A stretch of DNA of 64,000 bases. Origin: Rufibacter ruber. Lineage in GTDB: Bacteria; Bacteroidota; Bacteroidia; Cytophagales; Hymenobacteraceae. The notes under the pieces are model-generated. The model did no database searches, was not told the DNA's origin, and worked only from the letters and a program-made list of their open reading frames with translations. The stretch is from the NCBI RefSeq assembly GCF_001647275.1, contig NZ_LRMM01000012.1, positions 39,448-103,447 of the forward strand, written 5' to 3'. This document shows, piece after piece, positions 33,257 through 45,000 of the stretch (within the stretch, counting starts at the first letter, position 1; every line of letters begins with the position of its first letter). A program made the translations under genes and the position numbers.

Positions 33257-33640
33257 TTAGTCGTTGCGCATCATTTTGGCCTCAATAGTGTGCTGCGTGT
33301 GCGGCACCGCCTTCAGGCGCTCCTTCGGGATCAGTCTGCCCGTCTTGATGCACACGCCGTAGCTGCCGTTCTTGATCCGGATGAGGGCGTTCTCCAGCTG
33401 CTGGATAAACTTGAGCTGGCGGGAGGCCAGCTGGTTCAGGCTTTCCTTTTCAGCGGTGTCTGCGCCATCTTCCAAAACTTTGGCCGTAGAAGCGGTATTA
33501 TCTGTACCGGCATCATTGCGGCGGCTCAAGGTTTCTTTGATGAAAGCTACCTCCTTGCGGGCATTCTGTAACTTCTCAAGGATTATTTCCTGAAATTCGT
33601 TCAACTCCTCTTGGGAATACCGTAGTTTTTCTTCGCTCAT
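33257..33640 (-). CDS. TraR/DksA-family protein with degenerate zinc finger
   Basis: The 127-residue protein begins MSEEKLRYSQEELNEFQEIILEKL. It has a coiled-coil hairpin (about 10-85, including ASRQLKFIQQLENALIRI) and the DksA-like end NGSYGVCIKTGRLIPKERLKAVPHTQHTIEAK. Only one cysteine remains of the usual four of the zinc finger (Thr in TGRL replaces the second). DksA-type proteins bind RNA polymerase with ppGpp. I used the ATG at 33638-33640; the open frame extends 68 codons upstream into sequence that does not look like this family. It is upstream of scpB on the same strand with a 35-base gap. Confidence 0.85.
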   Translation of the reverse strand: MSEEKLRYSQEELNEFQEIILEKLQNARKEVAFIKETLSRRNDAGTDNTASTAKVLEDGADTAEKESLNQLASRQLKFIQQLENALIRIKNGSYGVCIKTGRLIPKERLKAVPHTQHTIEAKMMRND

Positions 33641-33965
33641 GGCTTTACTGTTGATAACGGTGGTTCTGTTGTTTGTTAGTATAGTTTGCTTATGTGTTCC
33701 TGGCAACTGCAGCACTTGTCTGTTACAGCTCAACCGCCTTTCCGGTTGCACTTCCCCCCGTTCTTTCCTTTTTTCAAAGGCATGTTTAGGGAAATTTTGC
33801 GCAAAAATACAGTTTTTATTTCGTAAAACTATGCAGAGACTCAAAATGATAGCAGTATTTTACTATTCTTTTGACCTTCTCCTTTTCTGGCTTCTTCTTT
33901 CTTGCCCGCCCGGCCTTTTTCACCTTCTTTGGCATCATTTCTGAAACAGGGCACCTACACCTTGT
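33641..33965. other. divergent promoter region
   Basis: This gap separates the minus-strand dksA-like gene from the plus-strand barrel gene and must hold both promoters. AT-rich patches lie at 33655-33690 and 33780-33880. I found no clear -33/-7 pair, no operator-like repeat and no gene. Confidence 0.45.
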
Positions 33966-34502
33966 ATGATGTATATGAAAAAGCTTCTCTCCCTTCTGTT
34001 TCTGGCTCTGTTGAGCGGCTATTCTTCAACAGCGCAAACCGTTACGTTGAAAGCCAATATTCTCAGCCCTGTTGTGAGCACCGGCTCCTTCTTTGGCGAG
34101 TACGCGTTCTCTCCCAACCTGAGCGCCCAGCTGGGCTTTTTCTCCACAGGTATCAAAGTGAAAGACACCCGGTTTGACGGGTTCGGCATCACCCCTGAGG
34201 TCCGGTACTTCTTTTCCGGCCACGCCCCCACCGGCTTTTACGGAGCCGGCTACCTCCGTTTTCAGGATTTTGACCTAACCCGCGAAGACACCCAGGCCCA
34301 CGGCACCCTCACCTCTTTTGGCGGCGGCGCGCTGCTGGGCTTCCAGTTCAAATTTGCGCAGTTTCTGGTGGCAGACGTCTTTTTGGGCCCCGGCTTCAAT
34401 GCCGCCTCTGTGAAAGGCGGCGGGGGCGAAGACAACTTCAACCTGGGCACTTTTGGCGGGTTCAGCCCCCGGGGCGGGATAACAGTGGGGATCGCCTTCT
34501 AA
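33966..34502 (+). CDS. small outer membrane beta-barrel protein
   Basis: The protein has about 175 residues. A signal peptide (MKKLLSLLFLALLSGYSSTAQ) precedes eight-stranded-barrel-like sequence with alternating hydrophobic residues: LKANILSPVVSTGSFFGEYAF, LSAQLGFFSTGIKV, GFGITPEVRYFF, GFYGAGYLRFQDF and a terminal GGITVGIAF ending in Phe. It resembles DUF3575/OmpA-N-like barrels. ATG codons at 33966, 33969 and 33975 are all possible; the last gives the cleanest signal peptide. The function is unknown. Confidence 0.8.
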   Translation: MMYMKKLLSLLFLALLSGYSSTAQTVTLKANILSPVVSTGSFFGEYAFSPNLSAQLGFFSTGIKVKDTRFDGFGITPEVRYFFSGHAPTGFYGAGYLRFQDFDLTREDTQAHGTLTSFGGGALLGFQFKFAQFLVADVFLGPGFNAASVKGGGGEDNFNLGTFGGFSPRGGITVGIAF

Positions 34503-34533
34503 AGCCGCCCTTTCGGCGGTGCCGAAATCAGTA

Positions 34534-34577
34534 TTCTGTTTTGGAGCTACTTTCTGGAAAACAGACCAAAAACAGAA
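34534..34577. repeat. dispersed CTGTTTT palindrome, partly decayed
   Basis: It reads ttctgttttggagctacttt, then ctggaaaacagaccaaaaacagaa. It follows the barrel gene by about 30 bases. Confidence 0.75.
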
Positions 34578-34678
34578 AATTGAACGTTTTCAGTTTCGCA
34601 GGCTTAAAGACCGCAAATACTAAAGACCAGGGAAATAGAAATCATAAGACAGGTTGCTGGCAGGCGGGTTTAAGAAGT

Positions 34679-34842
34679 AGGGCGTGTTGACATTTAGATC
34701 TCACAAGGTATTTTGAGTGAGTTATAGACTTGCTCAAGGTCTTTGAGAAGAGCAACACCTGCCTACCTATTACTCAAAGTAAGGTAGAGCAGGCTAAAAG
34801 CGCCTTCCATTTGCCAGTCAAGCGTACTTGTCAACACGCCCT
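34679..34842. mobile_element. MITE-like element with 14-bp perfect terminal repeats
   Basis: agggcgtgttgaca (34679-34692) and tgtcaacacgccct (34829-34842) are perfect reverse complements 164 bases apart end to end. The interior has no full transposase frame. It may be a remnant or a non-autonomous derivative of an insertion sequence. Confidence 0.6.
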
Positions 34843-34937
34843 AAAACACCTCTGCAACGGAAGAAGAAGTACAAAGGTAAGCTTTGCCTGAAACCCGTAT
34901 GACAAGTTACAGAAAAGTTCTTCTGTTCTATTGGGCA

Positions 34938-34983
34938 TTTCTGTTTTCAGGCTGTTTTGGCCAAAACAGCCCGAAAACAGAAA
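34938..34983. repeat. dispersed CTGTTTT palindrome
   Basis: It reads tttctgttttcaggctgtttt, then ggcc, then aaaacagcccgaaaacagaaa. It has long, nearly perfect arms and ends 10 bases from the stop of the PorP/SprF gene. Confidence 0.9.
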
Positions 34984-34993
34984 ACAACTTTCT

Positions 34994-36031
34994 CTACCAG
35001 ATCCATTGTGGGCAGATGATCTTCCTCTTGTTGTTTACCTTAAAGCCAATTAATATCTCATGAGAGCCGGCACTGGCTTCATTTAGTTCAGAGGTGGTGA
35101 CATCATAAGAATACCCAAAGTCTAACAGGTGGTTGATGTTCAACCCTCCCAACAGGGTAAAGGAATCTTTTTTTCGGTAAGAGAGCCCCACCCACATCCG
35201 TTCACTGTACAGCGCCTTAATGTTGAAGTCAAAAGAAGCTGGCGTAGGTGTTGCTTTCCGGTACATAATGGATGGAGTAAGCATCAGATCACGGTTTATT
35301 TTTACTCTGTAGCCTGCCGTAATAAAGTAGTGTGGCTCAATCTTTCCGGAGACCGCCGTACTATAGGCATCTTTAAAATCACTCCCACTGTTGATCAAAT
35401 GCGTGCCAGAGATACTAAGAAAAGCCTTAGAGGTATAAACCCAGATCCCTAAGCTGGCATCTGCCTTGGTACTGCCGGTATTATCACCGGCCAGGGTGGG
35501 GTCAGACTGATCTACTGCTTTTGCCTGCGCTGTATTGAAGCTGTTCCTGACTACTCCGGCCGAAATTCCTGTGGAGACATTTAGTACATTGGTAATAGGC
35601 AAATGGTAAGCGTACATCAGATTTACGGAGGTGGCTGTCAACAAACCGGCTCTGTCTACCTGGACTATGGCTCCTACGCCATGGTGTGGGTTAACTCTGT
35701 AGAACCGGTTGTTCTTGTTCACCCCGCTGCTTTGTGTTACCCCCGTAGAAGAGCGCTTAAATTTGTTTTTTGCGGGGGCGTTACGGTCATTTTTACCAAT
35801 AGAGGCGTGTATACTTGTATAAAAGGTAATAGGCGACTCCTCAAGACCCACCCACTGCTTTCTAAACGAGGCCCTTATATCTGTATAGCTTTCAATCCCA
35901 GCCACCGCCGGGTTAACGACAACGCTATTGGTCATATACTGGCTGTACTGCGGTATCTGCTGCGCCCTTCCCTTCATTGAAACAAGGCCAATGAGCGCCA
36001 ACCCTAAAACGCATATTCTTACTGCTTTCAT
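34994..36031 (-). CDS. PorP/SprF family type IX secretion membrane protein
   Basis: The 345-residue protein has a signal peptide (cut near GRAQQ), then QIPQYSQYMTNSVVVNPAVAGIESYTDIRASFRKQWVGLEESPITFYTSIHA. This is the hallmark of PorP/SprF proteins. A beta barrel follows, with NINHLLDFGYSYDVTTSELNEASAGSHEILIGFKV near the end, also typical. SprF-type proteins help export or anchor the large adhesin encoded next door. It starts 10 bases after the stop of the 3605-residue adhesin, the expected sprB-sprF-like order. Confidence 0.93.
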   Translation of the reverse strand: MKAVRICVLGLALIGLVSMKGRAQQIPQYSQYMTNSVVVNPAVAGIESYTDIRASFRKQWVGLEESPITFYTSIHASIGKNDRNAPAKNKFKRSSTGVTQSSGVNKNNRFYRVNPHHGVGAIVQVDRAGLLTATSVNLMYAYHLPITNVLNVSTGISAGVVRNSFNTAQAKAVDQSDPTLAGDNTGSTKADASLGIWVYTSKAFLSISGTHLINSGSDFKDAYSTAVSGKIEPHYFITAGYRVKINRDLMLTPSIMYRKATPTPASFDFNIKALYSERMWVGLSYRKKDSFTLLGGLNINHLLDFGYSYDVTTSELNEASAGSHEILIGFKVNNKRKIICPQWIW

Positions 36032-36040
36032 TGTTCCTTG

Positions 36041-39000
36041 CTATTTAATGATGGTGATACTGCCAGAGATGGGAGCCTCATCTTTGTCTAGATACAAAAT
36101 GTAGTAATAGGCAGAAACTGGCAATGGCTTGCCTTGGTAAGTACCGTCCCACCTGGTTCTGTAGCCCTCTGATGAGAAAATCTTTGCGCCCCATCTGGTA
36201 AATATCTCCACGCGGCAGTTAGGATAATGCTCAATGTTCAGAATCTCCCAATCATCATTGCGCCCGTCTTTGTTCTGAGTGATGACGTTAGGAATAAATA
36301 CTTTAGGAAGCACCGTTACCGTCACCTCATCTGTAGACACACAGCCTTCTTTAGTAGTCACTGTGACCGTATAGGTAGTGGTTTCATCAGGCTTGGCCTG
36401 TGTCACGGCTGTGGTAGGTGAAGAAAGATTACTTGCTGGTGACCACACATATTTTATTCCTCCTGCTGCCCGCAGCTGTGTTGACCTTCCTTGAATAATG
36501 GTAACATCTGGACCGGCATCTGCCAATGGCGGAACAACTTCTACTTTCACGGGTGTTCTAATGGCACTAGCACATCCCTGACCAGACACTGCCTGCACAT
36601 AGTAGGTAACGGTCTCATTCAGTGCCGGTGTAACAAATGTGGTGCCGGTGTAAATCACTGCACCGCCCTGCGGCTGCTCATACCATTCTACTGTGCCAGT
36701 CGGGTTATTCACGTGTAGGGTCACTGTACCCCCCGGGCAGATACGGGCACCAGGGTTCTGCCAAACAGGAGCCACCGGCAACGGGTACACCGTTACTTTT
36801 ACTGCCGTACTCGTCTGGCTTTGACAGGGCAGCGAGGTAATCACCCTTCTAAACCATGTGCTCTGTGTCAACACTCCCGGCTGATAATCCCTGCCATTGT
36901 TCATACCTGGTGCTGGCGAAAAACCAGCAGTTGGTCCATTAGTGCTTATTTCCCATAGGTAAGAATAGGTACCGCCGCCACCCGCCGGGGCAGAGCCTTG
37001 CAGCAAGTTTGGCGTCAACCCGGAGCAGATGGTTTGGGCTGAGGCAATTACATTGTTAGAGACAGGAGCAGCTACTGTGATTTTGACCGGTGTACTGATA
37101 TCTTCAGAGCAAGGTAATGAGATTACAATTCTACGGTACCACGTAGTAATGCTTAGAGGCCCAGAACGGTAATTTTGATCATTATTATCACCTGTGGCGG
37201 AAGTATAGTTGATACCATCTGTACTACTTTCCCAGACATATGTATAGATCCCGTTGCCACCTGTTGGCAGAACTCCTGCAATCGCTGTCGGCACATCTCC
37301 CCTACAAATCAGCTGATCTGCACTTATGAGGTTGTTGCTCAGTGCCGGCAGAACCGTTACCTGTACGTACGCAGAAGTGTTCACGCACCCTCCTGAGAAA
37401 ACAGTTCTTCTGAACCAGGTAGTGCGGGATAGATAGGCGGGCTGATAATTGGCTACGGTATTATCGCCTTCGGCGGGCCTCCAGCCGCTGTTTGGCCCTA
37501 CTGTGCTTTCCTCCCACAGATACGTATAATTGCCACTACCGCCCTGGGGCGCAGTGCCCGTTAACGCAGCCGGCAAGTTACCCAGACACAGGGCTTGGTT
37601 AAACGATATGCGGTTATTAGAAATAGGTGGGTTCACTCTTATTCTGACAGAGGCACTGTAATGAGGATCACAAGGACCCGCACGTACAATTCTTCTGAAC
37701 CAGGTAGTCTGCAGAATCATTTCAGGCGCATACGTAGCATTAGTGTTCGCTCCATTGGCTGGCCCAAAGCCACTGTTTGGCCCTACAGTACTGCTTTCCC
37801 ACAGGTATGTATAGTTCCCGTCTCCTCCTGTAGGCTGCGTTCCCGTCAATGGCAGTGGCGTGGCACCCACACAGATTTCCTGCGCCTCTGTGATGACATT
37901 ATTGGCAATGTTCCCGTTCACGGTTACCTGCACCGCCGCGCTTGCATTGGCACAGTTCCCAGACGTGACCACTCTTCTAAACCATGAGGTCTGGGTAAGG
38001 GTAGAAGCTTGGTAGTTCGCTGCGTTGTTCATGCCTGCAGCATCTTTAAAACCAGAGGTTGGCCCTTCTTCACTTATTTGCCAAAGGTAGACATACCCTC
38101 CGTCTCCGCCGGAAGGGCTGGTGCCCATAAGTTGTGCCGGGGCCGTCTTCTCACAAATAGTTTGCGCCTGCTGCACCACGTTATTGGCAATTACAGGGTT
38201 TACTGTGATCAGGACCATATTACTCGCCTGCGGCGGGCAAGGGGCAGAAATCACCACGCGTCTGAACCACGTGTTTTTGGTAAGCACCGGTGGTACATAC
38301 TCTTTCTTGCTGTTAAGACCATCTGCCGGGTCAAAATCATTGGCCAGGCCAGTATAGCTCACCTGCCACTGATAGGTATAACTTCCGCTGCCACCAGAAG
38401 GAGTGGTACCTGTTAACGCAGCAGGGCTTTCACCTGCGCAGATTATCTGCGGTGCACTGATGGTGTTCCCCGTGATAGCCTCATTCACGGTAATCTTAAC
38501 GGCACTACTGATTACACTTGGGCAGGAAGCCCCCGCTTTCACCACTCTCCTGTACCAGGTAGTTTGGGTAAGAATGCCAGGGCTGTAGTGCTGTTGGGTG
38601 TTGTTCCCAGCTGCCGGGGCAAAGCCAGAAGTAGCCTCCAAAGTACTTGCCTCCCACACATATTCATATAACCCGTTTCCGCCAGTTGGCAATGTACCCA
38701 GCAAATCTGCCGGTACGTTCCCGTAGCAAATCACCTGTGGTGCGGTTACTTGATTATTCTTGATGCTTTCCCGAACGACTACCTGGATGACATTTGAAAA
38801 ATTCTCACAGCCACCAGACATAACAATCCGTCTAAACCAGATGGTTTGTGTAAGGGCAGCAGCCTGATATGCTTCTTTGGTATTCTCCCCATCTGCCGGC
38901 TTAAAGTTACCCAAAGGCCCTACTATACTGCTCTCCCAACGGTAAGTAAAGACGCCATCACCCCCAGTAGGACTGGTAGCCGTGAAGAGCTTTGGCGTAT

Positions 39001-42000
39001 CTCCTTCACAAATCTCCTGACTACCGGTTATGGTGTTATTCGCAATAACTGAATTAACTACAATCTGAACCGTAGGGGAAACATCTTCACACCCGCCCGA
39101 GTTAATTCTTCTTCGGTACCATGTAGTTTGAGTTAAGGTACTTGGAGCGTAGTCTTTTGCCGTATTTACCCCAGTTGCTGGTTCAAAAGTAGAATTATCA
39201 GCACTTTCTTCCCATAGATATGAATAACTCCCATCTCCCCCGGTTGGCAAAGAACCCCGCAGGGGTACCGGCGCAACTCCGGTACAGATAGCCTGTGAGG
39301 CAGAAGCTGTATTATTCTTAATAACTGGATTCACCGTTACCGTCACGCCTGCTCTAGGACTGATACAGCCATTCACATCTGTTACCTGCACATAATAACG
39401 GGTAGTGGCGGTGAGTAGCGGCGTGGGGTAGATAGCACCTTGCCCTACAGGTGTAATCTCTGTTTCTGAGGTAAACCATTCATATTTCCCCGTAGTGGAG
39501 CCTATTACCCTTAACGTAGCAGAGGCACCTGTACATATCACCACATTATTAACCACTGGTGAAACGGGCAAAGGGTCTACCAATATCTGTACGGCAGAAG
39601 AGGCATTGGTACAACCTCCAGAGATGGCCACTCTTCTAAACCAGGTAGTTTGGGTTAATACAGACGGTTGATAGTCCTGGGTATCATAGACGCCTGGTGC
39701 TGCGGCAAAACCTGCGATAGCTGAGGTGGTACTGCTTTCCCAGCGGTAAATGTAGCTGGCATCCCCTCCGGAAGGCACAAGACCTGTAAGTTTTGTGGCA
39801 GGTGCACTCCCTGTACATACCCGCTGCTCCCCAGTAATATTGTTACCTGTTATACCTGGATTTACAGTGATCTTGATGGCACCACTTGCATTCTCAGCAC
39901 ATACTCCTGAAATGGCTACTCTCCTGAACCAGGTAGGCTCCTGCAATACATCTGGGGTATATTCCTGGTGTATAGCCCCAGGTATAGCGGTGAATCCGCC
40001 GGAGGCACTCTCAGTACTCTTTTCCCACCGGTACGTGTAGGCACCAGTACCACCTGTTGGCAAGCTGCCTGCCAGTTGTGCTGGGAGAGCCCCTGCACAG
40101 ATTACCTGCTCTCCTGAGATAGTATTATTGGCAATTGGCTGCTCCACCGTCACGTGCACTACCGTACGGGTGGCGCTTGGGCAATTATCTTTCACAGCCT
40201 CTACATAATAGGTAGTGGTCTGGAGCAAAGATGGGGTTTGAAAAGACGGCCCCTCATGTAAGGGTGAGCCTCCAGTTGCTACAGCATACCATAGGTACTT
40301 ATCTGCAGGCCCGGTGACAGTAAGGGTAGTGGTGCCGTTGGCACAAATAGTAGTCACTGTTGCTGCAGCAATAACAGGAGCCGCGGGCAACGGCGTAACC
40401 TCTACCTTCATAAGAAGGCTTTTCACTGTACAGGCTCCTGATGTCACTACTCTTTGATACCAAGTGGTCTCCATTAGTATTCCCGGCTGAAAATCTTTCC
40501 CAACTGCCCCAAGGATCTTTAAGAAGGTAGTACCATTGGTACTTTCCAGCCATTCATATTTAAAGGCACCGTCGCCTCCTTTAGGATTACTGCCCAAAAT
40601 TACCATTGGAGCAGTGTTCGCACAGATGGTTTGGTTGCCTGACAGGCTATTCTCTGTGATAGAAGGTGTAACAGTAACCTGTATTGTGTTGCTTTCACTC
40701 TCTTGGCAAACACCTGCCATGACCACCCTTCTGTACCAGGTTGTCTCTGTTAGGATTGCCGGTGTATAGTCTTTTGCATTTGCACCAGCAATGGCCATAA
40801 ACCCAGCAGAAGCCGAAGTTGTACTGGCCTCCCAGCGATAGGTATACGTAGCAGCTACCCCTGTTTCAGCACCTCCAGACGGGGTGCTCCCCATTAGTGC
40901 CACAGGCGCTGAACCAGAACATATGGTTTGGTCTGTGGTGATGCTGTTATTGGCAATAGGTTGCTGAACCACTATTTTTACGGCAGCACTGGGAATGGAA
41001 CATCCTCCAGAGCTCACTACTCTTCTAAACCAGGAAGTACCTGTTAGCACCTCTGGCTGGTAGTCACCCACCGTTGCCCCATTGATTGCGGCAAAGCCCG
41101 TTGAGGCAGAAGTGGTGCTTTTCTCCCACTGGTAAGTGTACACACCATCACCCCCTGTAGGCACAAGACCTTGCAGCAACTCAGGATTTTGCCCCACACA
41201 TACCGTTTGGTCAGCAGAGATCTTATTACCAGTGATACCTGTGTTTACGGTGATTTTAAGGCTATTACTCACAGATGCGGCACAAGCCCCAGAAAGCACC
41301 TTTCTTCTGAGCCACGTATGGGCATTTAAAACACCTGGCAGATAGTTGGCTCCTGTAGCTCCGGAAAGGGTTGTAAAGGTGGCTCCGTCAGTACTGCTTT
41401 CCCATTGGTACATGTATGTTCCAGAACCACCAGCCGGGGCAGACCCCTCTAACTCACCTGGGCTGTTCCCCACACAGATGGTTTGTTCTGCCGTGATAGA
41501 ATTATTGGTTATTGACTGCTCAACCGTTACCTGTACCGGGGTGCGGCTGCCGCTAGAACAATTATCTTTTACTGTTTCTACATAATACACCTTTGAACCA
41601 GTTAAGGCCGGAGTAGTAAAATTAACTCCCTCATGTAGGGCAACTCCGTTTTTATCTGTTTCAAACCAACGGTAGTTATCACCTGCCCCGACAGCTGTTA
41701 ACGTAGCAGTAGAACCGGAGCAAATAGTAGCCGCGGCTACCGTAGGTGCGGCTGGCAACGGGGTCACAGTTATTTTTATAGCGGCGCTGTTCACTGAACA
41801 CGCTCCAGATTTGACAATTCTTCTATACCAAGTAGTGGCCGTCAAGGCATCTGGTTGGTAATCTTCAGAAGAAATACCCGAAATAGCGGTAAAGACAGAA
41901 CCATCTGCACTTATCTGCCATTCAAAAACAAAAGAAGTATCCCCTCCGGTGGGAGTGCTTGCATCTATCAGCTTTGGTTGGGCACCAGAGCAGATGGTCT

Positions 42001-45000
42001 GATCTGGTGATAACGTATTCGCGGAGATGGCTTTTGTAATCTTGACCTCTACCACCCCGCTCTCGCTTGGTGGGCACACCCCTGACTCTACCTTTCTTCT
42101 AAACCAGGTAGTTTGTGTCAGAACCCCAGGAGAATAGTTAGGCGTATTGGTATTCGCGATAGCTGTAAAGTCACTGGCAGTAGGCCCGGTGGTGGTCTTT
42201 TCCCAAACATAGGTGTAAGACCCCGTACCGCCTGAAGGGGAAGAACCCTGTAAAGTAGCAGCGGTGGTACCCTCGCAGAGACTTTGGGAAGCCGTGAGAA
42301 GGACGTTATCAGTAATGGGCACTTGAACCTGTACCGCAATGACATTACTGATAACCGCACATGCCCCTGACTTGGCTCTCCTTCTAAACCATGTGGTTTT
42401 ATATAAGGGCCCAGAAGTATAATCTTTATCGTTAGCCCCTGCTATGGCTATATAGTCTGAAGCACTGGCGCCAGTAGTGCTTTTCTCCCATACATAAGAA
42501 AATGTTCCCGTTCCCCCCAAAGGCTCTGTGCCCTCTAAGATAGCCGGAGCGGTATTTGCGCAGATGGTTTGAGGCGAACTAATAGCATTATTAGTAATAG
42601 GCTCTGTAACTTTCACTTCAATCACATTACTGACCGTACCGGCACAAGCACCTCCCGTGACACTTCTTCTGTACCAGGTAGTCTGGGTTAAGCCTGTTGC
42701 CAGCTGAAGGCTTTGCTGTGTTGCCCCGGCTATGGGTATATACTCTATGCCGTTGGTGCTGAACTCCCACTGATAGGTATACACCTCTGAACCTCCAGAA
42801 GGCTTTACCCCCACAAAGGCTGACGGAGTCTCGCCAGAGCAGATTGCCTGATCACCGCTAATGGTATTCCCAGTTATTAATTCCTGCACTATGACCTGTA
42901 CTGCCCCACTTTGGGCAGTGCAACCACCTGAAGTTACCAACCTTCTGAACCAGGTAGGCTCAGTTAAGATATGAGGCGTGTAGTCTTGTTCTGTGGCATT
43001 GGCAATATTGGTAAAATTGCTACCATTAGCACTGCTCTGCCACTGGAACGCATATTTCCCATCTCCCCCACTGGGGCTTGTTCCCAGTAAGGCAGCAGGT
43101 GCGGCACCTGTACAAATAGTTTGGGGGGTGGAGTTGGCAATGGTGTTATTAGTAATAGCAGGGTTCACGGTCACCTTTACCGCTTTGCTCTCGTTAGGCG
43201 CGCACGCTCCCCCGGCCACCACTCTGCGGTACCACACGGTAGAAGTGGGTGACTGACCTGCTGCAAAAGCCAGATGAGGTGCCGTAGCCCCTGCTATGGT
43301 GACATAGACTCCATTCTCAGCGTCACTTTTTTGCCATTGGTAAGAATAGGGCGCCCCTCCGCCCGCCGGGCTTGAACCAGTTATCTGGGCAGCGTCTTCT
43401 CCTCTACAAATAACCTGCTCACCTACAATGGTATTATCTGTAATAGGCTGCTGCACTTTTATTTCAACAGCTGATAAACTTTCTAATGGGGTACAGGAAC
43501 CAGACTTTACTGTTCTTTTAAACCAGGTGGTCTGATTTAACGCTGTTGGCTGGTAATCTTTCTCTGTAGCATTCAGAATGTCACTAAAACCACTTGTAGC
43601 TGAAGTGGTACTGATAGCCCATGAATAGGTGTAGCTGTTATCCCCGCCTTGCGGGTTAGAACCTACTACTTTGGCAGGAGTGGCTCCAGCACAAATTATT
43701 TGGTCGCCACTTAACGTGTTATTAGAAATCTGCGGCCGCACCAGCACCTGCACAACATTACTAAAGGTGACACAGGCACCAGATGTAGCTTTCCTCCTGA
43801 ACCAGGTTGGTACCTGTAGTTTATCTGGACTGTAGTTCCGGCTGTTCCCGTTAGTAGATACAGCGACAAAACCGGTTGTAGCCGAGGTAGTGCTAACCTC
43901 CCAGATATAGGTCATATTTCCATCTCCACCAGTTGCCGCGTCCCCGGTGAGTTCCTTAGGAACCTGATCATAGCAAAGGTCCTGATTTCCGCTAATGGTG
44001 TTGTTTACAATGGCTGGCGTCACCTGTACGGCTACTGGGGTTCTGGATGAGCTGGCACAACTGGTACTGATTGATTCTACATAATAGGTAGCGCTGGTAG
44101 TGAGAGGGCCGGTGGTCAGGATTGTGCCACTGGCATTAACCCCTGCAACAATGGCGGTTCCCCCCTGGCCTGTGGTATACCATCTGTAAGCGTACCCCAC
44201 AGGTGGGTTCTGTACTGTTAACGTAGCGCCGGTACCTTCACAAATAGTGGCACCTGCTACTACCGGGGCCACCGGGCGCTGCGTTACCTTCACCTGAACA
44301 ACATTACTGGTTTGGGCACCACATTCCCCAGATGTTACAACTCTTCTGAACCATGCATCTTGGGTTAAACTCACAGACGGGGTATAGCTTTGTTCTGTAC
44401 TGGTACCGGGTGCATTGGTAAACGTGCTGTTGTCTGTGCTAATCTGCCATTGATATTTGTAATTGACCTCATCTCCTCCCGTTGGTTGAGAGCCGGCAAG
44501 AATACCTGGTGTCTCCCCGGCACAAATGGTAGCATAAGCCGGTGCTGAAATGCTGTTAGAAGCAATAGGTTTGGTAACCGTTATAGTGATTAGGGTTCTG
44601 ATAGCACTAACACAACCAAATTTGTCAACAACCTCTACATAATAGGTAATGGTATTGGCAGGTGTAGACCTATAAATTGCTCCAATAAATCCTGGGGTGA
44701 CGGCTGTAGCAGAGGTATACCATTTATACATACTGGTACTTTCTGCTCCAGAGACAGCAAGGGTAGCTGTTTGCCCGGCACAGATTGTCTGCCCTGGTGC
44801 TGTTGGCGCAGGGGGCAGTTCCCTGATGGTGATTTCTTGTGTAGCCGCAGTAGACGTACCGCACTCATTGGTAGCGGTATAGGAGACTATATAGGTACCC
44901 GCCGTTGGGAAATGAATAGATGGGCTTTGGCTTGAGCTGCTTGTACCCGCCTCAAAGGTGGCACCTGGCGTACCTGACACACTCCAATGATAAGTAGAAA

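Larger units (their letters stand above)
34503..34993. other. gene-free stretch with a MITE-like element between two palindromes
   Basis: These 491 bases contain palindrome copies at 34534-34577 and 34938-34983, with a 164-base element bounded by 14-base inverted repeats between them. No gene is seen. Confidence 0.6.

Noticed and set aside
36780..44570. Array considered as CRISPR or a recent minisatellite
   Set aside because: The units are about 270 bases, in frame, divergent in DNA and conserved in protein, so they are protein repeats.
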